From Morinoia aosen (taxonomy: Eukaryota > Arthropoda > Malacostraca > Amphipoda > Talitridae), in NCBI GenBank assembly GCA_030386875.1, contig CM059579.1, positions 91,764,253 to 91,828,252 of the forward strand: 64,000 nt of DNA, given 5' to 3'. Every line of letters begins with the position of its first letter. Position 1 is the stretch's first letter. The notes below the pieces were generated by a model. The model was not told the DNA's origin. It made no database searches and saw only the letters and a program-made list of their open reading frames with translations. Both the position numbers and the translations under genes were made by a program. This document shows, one piece after another, positions 54,626-64,000 of this stretch.

Positions 54626-57460
54626 TCAATCATTCATGGACCAGGCACACTGGTCCAGTCTGGCCTTGAAGGCACCAATGGTTCCAGCAGTCACTACATC
54701 CTCCGGGAGAGAGTTCCAGTCGTTTATAACCCTTACACTGAATGAATTTGCTCTGGCTATGGTTCTCCAGTGACCTCTTTTCTTAAGCTTTTTTGAGTTG
54801 GACCTTGTCACAGCATCACTGTACTCAAAGAACAATTTATAGTCAACATTCTCCATGCCATTCAAAATCTTGTAGGTTTCTATTAAATCCCCTCTCTTCC
54901 TTCTCTTTTCCAGTGTCGTAAGCCCCAGTCGTCTGCATCTCTCCAAGTAGCTCACAGTCCTCAGTTCGGGTATAATTCTGGTCATTCTCCTTTGCACCTT
55001 TTCCAGCTCTTGAACGTCTCTTCTGTAATAAGGTGACCAGCTTTGCACTGCATATTCGAGATGCGGTCTCACTAATGAACAATACAGAGTTTTACCACTT
55101 TCCAAGTCCAAATTTGGAAAATTTCTCTTTATAAGTCCAACCATTTTATTTCCCTTAGCTGCCACCCTTCCAATATGATGTCCCGGCTTGAGATCTGATG
55201 ATATATAAACTCCAAGGTCTTTCTCCAGGTCCGACGTCTTAAGTTGTTTTCCTCCGAGGTTATAAGTATGTCCCGGGTTACGATAGCCTATATGCATGGT
55301 AACACACTTGTCGGGATTAAAATCTAGTAGCCACTTCCTGCTCCACTCTTGCAATCTAGTGAGGTCCCTCTGCAAGGCAAGAACATCATTTTCTGTTGCA
55401 ATCTCTTTGAAGATCTTTGCGTCATCTGCAAAGAGGAGGGCTGAACACTCCAATTCATTCACTAGATCGTTTATGTAGATGAGGAAAAGCACCGGCCCTA
55501 GATCTGACCCTTGAGGGACTCCTGATGACACTCTCATTTTATCTGATTTTGTTCCTCTTATCTCAACGTACTGCTCCCTGCCAGTCAGAAAGGCTCTGAT
55601 CCATCTCAAGATTTTTCCCTTCACTCCATACGCTTCCAGCTTCCTCAACAATCTAGCATGTGGCACAGTGTCAAATGCCTTGCGACAGTCCATGTAGTTG
55701 ACGTCAACTGGTATTTGCTGGTCTGTAGCCTTAGTCATATCCTCCATGTATGCCAGCAAGTTGGTCAATGTGCTTCTTTTACTCCTAAAACCATGCTGAC
55801 AATCTGTAACTAAGTTGTTGACCTCCAAATGGTCTACAAGTGCACTGCGAATCAATTTTTCACAGATCTTGCACAAAACACATGTCAGAGATACTGGCCT
55901 GTAGTTGAGAGGATCAAATTTACTTCCCTTTTCATAGATTGGGCACACTGCAGCCAACAACCACACCAAAGGCACCATGCCAGAGTCCAAGGATTTCCTT
56001 ATCAGTAATGTTACTGGTATAGCGAGTTCCCGTGCACATTCCTTTAAAAGTCTTGGATGTAAACCATCTGGTCCCATGGCTTTGTCTCCATTTAGTTCTC
56101 TCAGTAGGGTCTCAACCTCTTTTACATTCACATCTATATCTTTAATTTCTTCGCCATTATAATTCACATGAAAATTCGGCACATCTTGTAAATCTTCCAC
56201 CAGAAATACACTTTGGAATGCTTTATTAATTTCATTTGCAGTCTCATAGTCTGTCTCTGTAATTTGTCCCTCTTCATTCCTCACTTTAAGTACTTTTTCC
56301 TTCAATGACGTTTTGCCTCTCACATATCCCCAGAATTGCTTGGGATTCTGTTTTATGTCCTCACATATCCTCCTGGTGAAGTCTCCCTTAGCTCGCCTCA
56401 CTGCTTCCGTTGCGTTATTCCTCGCTTGGAGGTATTTTCCAACTCTACGAGGTGTCCTTCTCACCTTGAGTCGCTTCCAAGCCCTCTCCTTAGCATTTAA
56501 TTCCCTTCGCACTTCTCTGGTCATCCAACTTGGTTGTTTCTTATGGGATCCACCTCGAGTTTTGGGAACGTGCTTCTCAACTATCTCTATCAGGGTATTG
56601 TTGAATTTCCGGTACATCTCTTCCACTGCCAGATCTCTAAACAGTTCAATCCACTTCACTCCCAACAACTGCTCCCTTATATTTTCATAATTAGCCTTAT
56701 GAAAATTATACTTTTTCGTTCCTTTTACATCCTCCGATACAACTTCCTCATCTAATAGAAAATCAAACATCAACATTACATGATGACTCTTTCCCAGAGG
56801 TGGACAACACTCCACATCCACTATATCATGTTCACTTCTGGAAAAAACTAGATCCAGAACAGTTGGATGATCCCCATCTATGTTATGTGTTGCACAGCCA
56901 ACATGCTGATACAAAAAACTATCATTAACACTATCAAGGAAATTTCTTGCATCAACCACTTGTCCACAATTTGTTACTTCATTTGTTTCCCAGTTTATTT
57001 CTTTAAAATTTAAATCACCACATATAAGCACCTGAGACTCACTATCATACTCACCACTCAGCTTCACAATGTCACACAGTAAATTATTATTATCCCTTGC
57101 TGATGCTGGTGGTCTATAGATCACGCCCAGCAACACTTTTTTTGTCTGCACTAGTACCTCACACCAAACAGCCTCTTTATATGCATGTTCATTAAAATAA
57201 GCTACACTGATATCAGAAGATGCAATATTATTTCTAACCATATGACCATACCACCTCCAGGTGCCACCTGTAGCTCTCTGTCTTTTCGATATATTGTGTA
57301 CACACTTCCATCAAATATTTCTGAATCAAAATGCTCACCTAATTTGGTTTCTGTTAGGCACACAATATCAGGTTTTAGATCAGCTAGGCACACATGAAAT
57401 TCCTCCACTTTGTTTGCAATACCATCCACATTTGTGTACAGGCACCTGAGACTAGATGGG
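54626..57460 (-). CDS. CR1 ORF2: endonuclease and reverse transcriptase, one frameshift
   Basis: Starts with LYTNVDGIANKVEEF (57450) and DIVCLTETKLGEHFD, the APE endonuclease with catalytic Glu. One frameshift near 57240 (after PGGG) moves to the 871-codon frame ending at 54626. There follow LLGVIYRPP and VLICGDLNFKEINW (endonuclease), DHPTVLDLVFSR and GKSHHVML (catalytic Asp and His), then the RT: GPDGLHPRLLKECA, NYRPVSLTCVLCKICEKLI, MDCRKAFDTVPHARLL, SSGVPQGSDLGPVLF and ALLFADDAKIF with both palm Asp. Thumb block DLGVYISSDL and the C-terminal SVRVINDWNSLPEDVV follow. It nicks target DNA and reverse-transcribes CR1 RNA. MDCRKAFD is unusual where MDFSKAFD is the common form. Apart from the single shift it is intact, so the copy is young. 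Confidence 0.93.
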
Positions 57461-57524
57461 TCACTATTATGAGTTTTTACTGAAAATTTTCTCCCTGCCG
57501 AAGCCTGTTTGCATTCACTTTAAT

Positions 57525-58451
57525 TCACACAGTCCCCTCTCCACGTATAATCCACTTACTATCTGTAACATTCTGATTGGCTAGCTCCTCATTCTTCCGC
57601 GTCACCTCCTCCACAAGGCGTTTCCTTGTTGCTCTGTCTCCTCTGTTCATGTCCTGGAAAACTTCGACATTTTTCAAGACTTCATTACCTGTCCTGGCAA
57701 GATTCGGAGCCGCACGAATTATATCTTGAACTGTGCTATCCTGATCCAGAAATACTTTCTCAAGTCTCGGCCTTGAACTATTATCTTCTCGTTTACCCAA
57801 TCGCATCACAGCCCTTATTTTGGAATCTGAAACTCCACGCTCCAGTCCCATACCCTTTTCAAAAAGATCACAGACAAACTCAGTATCATCCACTTTTCTT
57901 TGTTGGCTCTGCGTGGCTGTCGATTCAGGAACATTGGCTAACACAATGTTTCTAGCCCTTGGGGCTCTGTCCTTTTCAATTTCCCAAACTTCTTTAACTT
58001 GTTCTTCAACATTAACAGCCACAGCTGTGTTCACCTCACTTTTTATACCTTCCATCTCTGAGCTCTGTCTTTTCACACTCTCTTCCAGAGCCTCGATCCT
58101 TTTAGAATTCTCCTCTACTCTCTGCTTGATAGGACCCAGATGCTTTAATATTTCTCCCCCAACCACTTTGCATGCATTTACTGAGCAATAGTAGGCCATG
58201 TTTGGTACTTGCTCTGCAAGCTTACCGAACATGTTGTAGGCCTCCAGGGTCATGCCATCACATGTGGCATGCACCCAAAAACCACAGTAATCACAACATA
58301 TTCCGTCACTGCCCTTCCCCCGGGAGGTGCACTTACTTTTGCAATGACCACAAATGTTTTCATCTCTTGTCTTTCCCGCCTCTTTGACAACACCAGGTTG
58401 TAGACAACCATGGCTGCCTCCGGCTGCCTGCCCGTCACCTCTGTTTGGCAT
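57525..58451 (-). CDS. CR1 ORF1: PHD-finger RNA-binding protein
   Basis: 308 codons without interruption. Residues about 33-95 form a PHD-type zinc finger (CGHCKSKC, CCDYCGFWVHATC and YCSVNAC give the C4HC3 pattern). About 105-155 form a coiled coil (HLGPIKQRVEENSKRIEALE). The rest resembles the RRM-like domain of CR1 ORF1 proteins (NIVLANVPES, KIRAVMRLGKR, LARTGNEVLKNVEVFQDMNR) and ends IIRGEGTV. The protein is expected to coat LINE RNA as a multimer; PHD fingers usually read histone tails and may steer insertion. The start used is the first Met of the frame. Confidence 0.88.
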   Translation of the reverse strand: MPNRGDGQAAGGSHGCLQPGVVKEAGKTRDENICGHCKSKCTSRGKGSDGICCDYCGFWVHATCDGMTLEAYNMFGKLAEQVPNMAYYCSVNACKVVGGEILKHLGPIKQRVEENSKRIEALEESVKRQSSEMEGIKSEVNTAVAVNVEEQVKEVWEIEKDRAPRARNIVLANVPESTATQSQQRKVDDTEFVCDLFEKGMGLERGVSDSKIRAVMRLGKREDNSSRPRLEKVFLDQDSTVQDIIRAAPNLARTGNEVLKNVEVFQDMNRGDRATRKRLVEEVTRKNEELANQNVTDSKWIIRGEGTV

Positions 58452-58689
58452 ATCACACCTTTCACCCTTGAAATCTCTGAAAATGAAACAACCGAAATTG
58501 AAACTGAAGTTCTTGCTTTTTTCCTCTCAACCTCCCAGCTTTGAACAGGTAACGGATGACAGATGCAGCAGCAAAATCCAGGAGCCGATTTTCGGACGTC
58601 CACACTCCACAGCGTCGTGCACACTCAGATGTGTAGCAGATGTACATCCAAGCTTACTACTCAGCAGTAAACGTGGTAAAGGGAACACT

Positions 58690-59145
58690 ACAATACTACT
58701 GTGTTTCCCTTTCTACATCCACTGCCATTTCATCATTGTCATCCACATCATGATCATTTGTGAGGTGGCGATATACTGAGACGATTTCTGTGCGCGTTCT
58801 GATCCTAATCTATTTCTCAATTTATTCCACACAATTCCGAATGTTGAGAAAATTCTCTCAATGGATCCTGAACTTGCGGGGCAAGAATGAAGATAGCTTA
58901 TTAACTTGCAGCAACCAGTGTTGCGTTTTTCATCAATCTGCATTTTCTGCTGTTTCATGTCTTGAATATCCCACCATCAACAAGGAGTCATTGTCTTAGT
59001 GATATTCTAATTGAACATGTGTTTTGGGAAGATGTTGGAGTCCTTCAATTTATAGGAGTAAAGCGCACAGATGAACTCCGGATTGTACTCAGCCAACCAC
59101 TCTTCAATATCAGTCTCCTGTGAGAGCTTTGCCTTAAATGTTGTA
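58690..59145 (-). pseudogene. hAT transposase, C-terminal domain (copy 2b)
   Basis: The minus-strand frame reads CPASSGSIERIFSTFGIVWN then KLRNRLGSERAQK, after which a one-base change shifts the frame relative to copy 2a. Upstream WWDIQDMKQQKMQI is also present. It is the same remnant as in 12307-14293 and equally lacks the catalytic core. The CR1 LINE sits just beyond its acidic tail. Confidence 0.8.
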
Positions 59146-60226
59146 AAATGAAACATCAATATCGAGTTCATTATCTTGTTGGTCAGTCTAATGTGAAACT
59201 AGGCTAAGTGAATTAGGTTAAACATTATTGTACACCCTAGAATAATGTAATGGTAGGATGCCCTAGAAGTCGCTGAACTTATTCGGGCCCACAGGTAGTT
59301 ATACTCAAATTTGACCATTGTATTAGGCTTAAACATTCTACCTCTGTATCACCTGTGGTAAATAAATTGTTTAAATTGAAATAGGTGTAACAATAATAGT
59401 CAAATTGGGCAAGACACCACCGCAGCCATCATGGGGTGTGAAAGTAAAGAAACGACTGGCCTATGGTGAGCATTCAAGCTGCACTGGAACAAATTTGACG
59501 ATGGAATCTGTTAGAGCATTTACTTCCAATCATTTTAGTGTTTGTTGCTATCCTGTACTGCGAAAAGTGATTTTTTTGGCAGATTTAAAAAAAAATTTGG
59601 CATGTCACTACGTTTTGTAACATGTAACAGTGTGGTTTACTGACTTGACTTGCACTGCTAAGCACTCCAGCTCACACAATACACATGTTAAGTTACTAAC
59701 AGCATGACTGTTAAGTGATGTGCAGCTGTATTGTTTCAAGTTGCTCGTGGTGGTTACTTATGATCTGCATGGTGCTTCCCTCTCACACGACTTGCGCATG
59801 TCTGCTGCTAAAACAACTTACTATGAATTGACAAGCATAGCAATTCTCTTTGCACATCTTATATCTTTACAGACTGCAGAGCTATATCTCTATGCATATG
59901 GTAATTGGTAAATGGTAATTGTGATGGACAAACTTAATTCATATGTTGTTCATATAATGTAATAATTCATATAATAATGTAATATAATGTTGGAAATAAA
60001 GTAATCAAATAACAATATTTACTCAATAAGTGTATATATATAAATCTGAAATAGGGGCACCGGGAGTTGTGTGAATAACTCTTTTAAACGAAAACAGGTA
60101 ATTACAAAAAAAACAATAAAGCCCCAAAAAAAACAATAAAACCCATAAAACCCAATTTAACCCAAAAAAACCCAGGTGGGTTGGGTTTTTTAAAAAACCC
60201 AACGTTTTTCCATCCCTGCTTTGCCG

Positions 60227-60515
60227 GGCGGGTAAGAACTATTTTTTTTTAGAAGAAAGGTAGTTTTCCTTGGAAAAGATACAAGTGAAATAAATGTGAT
60301 GGAAATTTAATGTCATACATTGAAGTAAAGATTAAAATTATTTTTTTTGAGTAAGCATGATTGGCACAATTAAAAGTAACAAGGTGATAAATTTATCTAG
60401 CAGGGGGGAGGTCGCTTTATATACACTTCTACATAAAGGAAATCTACACAAAGCTGTGAACACAACCATTGTCAATTGACATTTTCTGAACTTTGCATAA
60501 CTCAGGGAATCTGAA
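60227..60515. other. No gene recognised
   Basis: Short AT-rich stretch after hAT 2b, leading into the LINE remnant on the minus strand. Confidence 0.4.
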
Positions 60516-60519
60516 CTCA

Positions 60520-60840
60520 AGCTGTGCTTGTGCAAATGAACCTGTAATTTGAAGTTATGACCACATCTTGCACGGTTGGAAATGCTAGGATGAATGAGTC
60601 TAATTCTATTATGTTTGATGCGTAGCTAACGTAAAGGGGTTGACTGGTCGGCCAAATTAACCAGGATAGCACTGTCATGAAAGCGATTGGGCGTGTACAG
60701 TTTCTCAATTCTGTTACTTTGGTTGGAGTGTTGTAAAGGGTAGGGTGTATGAGGCATTGGTATTTTCTCTAATCCTAATATGTCATTGTATGTTAGCTTT
60801 ATAAAAGTGTTGTATGACACTGCTGTAATCATAAAATCAT
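60520..60840 (-). pseudogene. LINE reverse transcriptase, C-terminal remnant (tentative)
   Basis: The minus-strand frames give LTYNDILGLEKIPMPHTPYP, NQSNRIEKLYTPNRFHDSAI and LVNLADQ, then in another frame NIIELDSFILAFPTVQDVV and a stop. The layout (substituted NSLP-like region followed by a short FK-type tail) recalls the end of L2-group LINE ORF2. No catalytic residues are included. Moderate to low confidence. Confidence 0.42.
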
Positions 60841-60960
60841 GCAAAATTTACGTGTTGTTTTATTTACCCGATATTGGAAGCAACATCTCTCAACGTCACA
60901 GATGCGCACAGAAACCGCACAATTGAAAGAGAGTTCCCTTCATACCGGTGAGTACTGTTC

Positions 60961-61631
60961 GTTCAATATTTACTTTAATGTTGTCAACAATTTTGATAAT
61001 TTCGTTGCAAAGAATCAATAAAGGAACACATTTAATAATGTTTTACATGAATGACATTCTGCTCGCTGATGCGTTATTTTCAAATTATTCAACTTTGAAG
61101 TTGGCTTGTGCGCACCAGGGAAGCGCGCGCGCCTAGCGTAATTTAATTAATAACGGAAGCTAACCCCCTATTACAAACGTAAAGAGGTTGGGTCGTGAGG
61201 GGTAGCCACGGTTCTTCTAGTGAAACTTATAGACAAAGGTTTCTAGTGATGTCCGTTTACATCATCTCCAATGGCGCCACATGGTACCCAGATGGCGGCA
61301 GCCATCATGGAGTCGATGTAAACGGACGTCACTAGAAACCTTTATTATAATTTTCGCTAGAAGAACTGTGGCTACCCCTCACGACCCAACCTCTTTACGT
61401 TTGTAATAGGGGGGTTGCTTCCAAATTTATTGCAAAAAAATGACTGCTTTTGCATAAAAAGGCCATTCAGGAGCGGTGTTCATATAACTTCAAACTTCAA
61501 ACTTGAATAACTCAAAAACTAAGCATTTGCGAGCCCATTGTCATTCATAAACGTCTTAAAATTGACTTTATTACCTATCTATAGCAACAAAATTATGAAA
61601 ATTGTTAACAACATTAGAGTAAATATTGACC
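60961..61631. mobile_element. Palindromic 8-bp-TSD element, copy D
   Basis: 671 bp, ends GTTCAATATTTACTTTAATG and, inverted, GGTCAATATTTACTCTAATG. Flanking 8-mers TACTGTTC and TACCATTC match at six of eight. The halves mirror each other (CCCCTATTACAAACGTAAAG and inverse), with centre TGATGTCCGTTTACATC...GATGTAAACGGACGTCACTA and an ATGGCGSC-type loop. Confidence 0.85.
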
Positions 61632-61639
61632 TACCATTC

Positions 61640-61872
61640 TTATTTTAGTATTCATGAGGTATTTATTGAATGTTGAATATTTGTGTATTTTAGTTTGCCT
61701 GTAAATTCTTGTTTTCCTTGTATTTCTCATGGAGGTGTGCCAATTCCTCATTACGAGTGTCCGGTCGTCTAATAAATGTAAATTAACAAAGGGGCAGGAT
61801 TAAGTCTTGTGACATTAATTGATATGCGAGTTCAAAAATTTTAAAATTATACTCCTGAGAACTTAATATGGT
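61640..61872. other. No gene recognised
   Basis: Short AT-rich spacer between palindromic copies D and E, without features I can support. Confidence 0.4.
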
Positions 61873-62681
61873 CAATATTGAGTTCAGGTGATGTTGGGAA
61901 ATTAAGCATTCTGTTTTGAAAAATCAGTAAAGGAGCCCATTTGAAAACGTTTTACAGGAATGACATTTTTGGCGCTGATGCTTAGTTTTAGTGTTATAAC
62001 GGTGACTTAGTTACCGCACTCAAGTGTTTGAAGTTGAAATGCTCTTATGGCAACACTGTCACGGATGCTCCATGCGGGAGCGAGCACGCAAAAAGAAGCG
62101 GGCGCGTCAGGCAGAATTTAATTAATAACGGAAGCTAACCCCCTATTACAAACGTAAAGAGGTTGGGTTGTGAGGGCTAGCCACAGTTCTTCTAGTGAAA
62201 ATTATTTAGGTAAATGTGTAGCGTTTGGTAATAATCGATTTTTAAATTTTCGAGGCATGAGCATAGTTATTAAGGTTAAAATAAACAAGCTTTCTTCTAT
62301 GCACTTTCCGTCACAAACGAGTAGTTTACCAGTTATAGCGGTAGGTTTAGTTTCGCCTCTGATGACGAATGCGCTCGAATAAACAGCTACTCAGATTTTT
62401 CAATTTTCGTTGCTTGAATCGTAGTAAAGACGTCGAAATAAACAACTTTTCTTCTATACACTTTTTTCGTCAAATGAGTATTTACCGAGGTATAGCGGTA
62501 GGCTTGGTTTCGTCTTTGATGACAATCGAGATGGAAGCGAGACGGCATTGCAGTGATGCCGTCCGACGTGGTTTGAATTACTAGCCGCTTCAAACACTAG
62601 AGTTGCGGTCAGTAATTTACTGCTATAACTCAATAAATACTCATTTGCGACGGAAAGTGCATAGAAGAAAACTTGTTCAAT
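61873..62681. mobile_element. Palindromic-family relative, copy E (one arm plus a different core)
   Basis: Begins GGTCAATATTGAGTTCAGGT and shares GGAGCCCATTTGAAAACGTT and ACCCCCTATTACAAACGTAA with the palindromic family. After TCTAGTGAAAATTATTTAGG it enters a different core (62230-62681) that matches the central part of the inverted repeat at 18250-18710 (GCATAGTTATTAAGGTTAAA, CTATGCACTTTCCGTC, AAACAGCTACTC). The second arm is not seen before the TTAA element at 62686. It may lie beyond the window. Confidence 0.6.
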
Positions 62682-62685
62682 TTAA

Positions 62686-62849
62686 GGGGACCGTCTACGT
62701 AGAAATCAGGATATGTGATGATTTTCTGCTTTTATATGCACCTTATAGAAGATTTTCTTGCGCTTCCATTGACACTTTCCGTTTACGTCTACTCCAAATA
62801 GTGCGCCCACCAGAGGGGGAAAAGCGATGGGGGTGGAGTGACCTTGAAC
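62686..62849. mobile_element. TTAA-flanked element #7, left end only
   Basis: TTAA at 62682-62685 followed by GGGGACCGTCTACGTAGAAA, matching the TIR of element #5 at 29112 in its first 13 bases. It is cut after 164 bp by the hAT at 62850, and the remainder lies outside the window. Confidence 0.7.
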
Positions 62850-64000
62850 CAGGGTTGCGGAGTCGGAGTCGGGAGTCGGAGTCGCCGGAGTCGCATGTTT
62901 TAGGGTGGAGTCGGAGTCGGAGTCGCTTTTCCGAGAGTGGTGGAGTCGATGTCGGAGTCGGAGTCGGAGTCGTTCATTCGGATGGGGTGGAGTCGAAGTT
63001 GGAGTCGCTATTTTTTGCTGCTTCGATTCTAATTTTTACTAAAAATTATTTATAATTGTTTAAAACCAAAAGTAAACAAAACAGAGTTAGAATACTTTGC
63101 TGAAAATCTAAAAGTACGCAATGTTTTTGTTGATTATTTTGTTTTAAGTTTGAAACAGCGTATTTATACCTATCACCTCATACCGTCATTGTTGGCTAGT
63201 CGTTGTGGGTTTGCATTCCTATATGTGATAAATACATGAAAGAAGTATAATTGTACCGAAGTAATAATGAATATTTGGCAGTTATTTAAGCAAGAATTAG
63301 TAATTTGAAGCATTGAAAATTTGTTCTGTACATTTATGTTTCGTTCATTTCCCCTTCAATTAGTACACAGGAAGTAGCAAATAGAACTAAATGTGTTGCA
63401 AGTTACTTGTAGAACTTTTCAGCTGATGCAATACATTGTACTCACGTAAGGAGTGGTAACTATATGTACGCTCTTAACGATGCATTGATTGATAATGACT
63501 AGTATTTGCAGAATCCCAAAGTAATGTTGTGATCATAAATATTTTTAGTCTCTGAGTTATGATTCCTTGCCAATGAGTAGTCTTTGCCAAAACCTGAGGC
63601 TAAAGTCCGGAACATAAAGACTTCTAGTTTTCAGGTTATGTTATCAAAATTGATATGGCTTCCTTGTCTTTAGGTCAAGTTAACATATTTTATTAATAAC
63701 AATTTCTGCTCATTTCTAAAGTTATTTCTGGAATGTTGTTTGGTTCTTTCAGAGTTATATTGTATTCCAATATATCATTATCATGCTGAATATTTATCTT
63801 CGGTATCACTCCCCAGTTTTTAAGCATACGCTGAAATGGAAAATTTTATATTATGCTTATACAATTTTAAACACTGAAATAGTCTCCGTTTTTCAGCATT
63901 ACATAATTAATTACTTCTTCTTATGGAAGATTTGGAAATGTTGTAAGGTAATCAATATCGGCATTTAGACACATGAAAAATTAAAATACAATGTAAACGA
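62850..64000 (-). mobile_element. hAT element, family 1, copy b (runs off the window)
   Basis: Starts CAGGGTTGCGGAGTCGG and continues as the inverse of the right end of copy a. GACTCC arrays at 62866-63010 correspond to 27118-27352. The segments around 63040-63180, 63400-63470 and 63895-63970 correspond to about 27090-26930, 26750-26680 and 26250-26165. Copy b lacks any obvious insertion in this stretch, so it is a useful reference for copy a. The left TSD candidate is CCTTGAAC (62842-62849). Confidence 0.88.

Larger units (their letters stand above)
54447..58688 (-). mobile_element. CR1-type LINE, nearly full length
   Basis: About 4.24 kb inserted just after the hAT transposase remnant. hAT sequence resumes at GCAGTCTAGTCTAGA (54440-54425, minus). 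Order on the minus strand is 5' UTR, ORF1 (58451-57525), about 70 bp, ORF2 (about 57460-54626), then a 180-bp 3' UTR. The length matches that expected for a complete CR1. Target duplication is short and uncertain (GTAG-like). Confidence 0.88.
53398..60218 (-). mobile_element. hAT element, family 2, copy b (with solo LTR and CR1 inside)
   Basis: Ends CAGGGTTGGCAC (53398) and, inverted at the right, CAGGGATGGAAAAA, with perfect 8-bp duplication CTTTGCCG (53390-53397, 60219-60226). It aligns to copy 2a (12307-14293) in the opposite orientation at both ends and across the transposase remnant. Relative to 2a it has gained a solo LTR and a LINE and lacks the SINE. Confidence 0.92.

Overview
This 64 kb, AT-rich window comes from an invertebrate nuclear genome, most likely an arthropod. 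The evidence is the animal-type transposons (Tc1, mariner, Tigger/pogo, hAT), CR1/L2-group LINEs, a tRNA-derived SINE and arthropod-style mariner/IS630 transposase remnants, together with the absence of any bacterial gene organisation. I cannot name the species. I recognise no intact host gene. The only candidate is an unrecognised acidic reading frame, open at the left edge (2-694). Nearly everything else is layers of mobile elements inserted into one another. Many can be delimited to the base because target-site duplications (TSDs) and terminal inverted repeats (TIRs) survive.

Layout. 0-3 kb: the partial ORF, its AT-rich 3' flank, a possible LTR, and copy 1 of a SINE-like family whose members share one end reading CCCCTCAGGGGG. 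3.1-6.8 kb: a Tigger/pogo element holding two TTAA-flanked elements, one of which holds a mariner and an LTR piece with a tandem array of primer-binding-site-like units. 8.3-10.2 kb: another TTAA element and SINE-like copy 2. 11.65-17.05 kb: a decayed Tc1 element split by a hAT element (itself carrying a SINE), three SINE-like copies and a TTAA element. 17.8-28.8 kb: an 11 kb hAT composite holding a palindromic element and a SINE-like copy. That SINE-like copy was split by a 7 kb hAT, which holds a truncated LINE, a foldback element and a mariner. 28.9-37.5 kb: two more SINE-like copies interrupted by a TTAA element, a tRNA-SINE and a palindromic element; between them lie an RNase-H LINE remnant and another TTAA element. 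38.4-41.7 kb: a hAT with a decayed transposase, interrupted by a palindromic element that carries a double-3'-ended mariner. 43.5-52.6 kb (minus): a nearly complete L2/CR1-group LINE whose ORF1 joins an SGNH-like region to an OTU-protease-like domain. 53.4-60.2 kb (minus): a hAT holding a solo LTR and a nearly full-length CR1 LINE (ORF1 with a PHD finger, ORF2 with endonuclease and reverse transcriptase). 60.9-64 kb: more palindromic and TTAA elements, then a second, cut-off copy of the 7 kb hAT.

Three things stand out: the OTU-bearing LINE; a set of TTAA-flanked non-autonomous elements that all carry a large internal hairpin; and a family of roughly 670 bp near-perfect palindromes flanked by 8-bp duplications. 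The nesting also gives an order of insertion and several internal controls, because paralogous copies supply the empty sites. All coordinates and matches were found by eye. Superfamily assignments rest on TSD length, terminal bases and recognisable transposase motifs.
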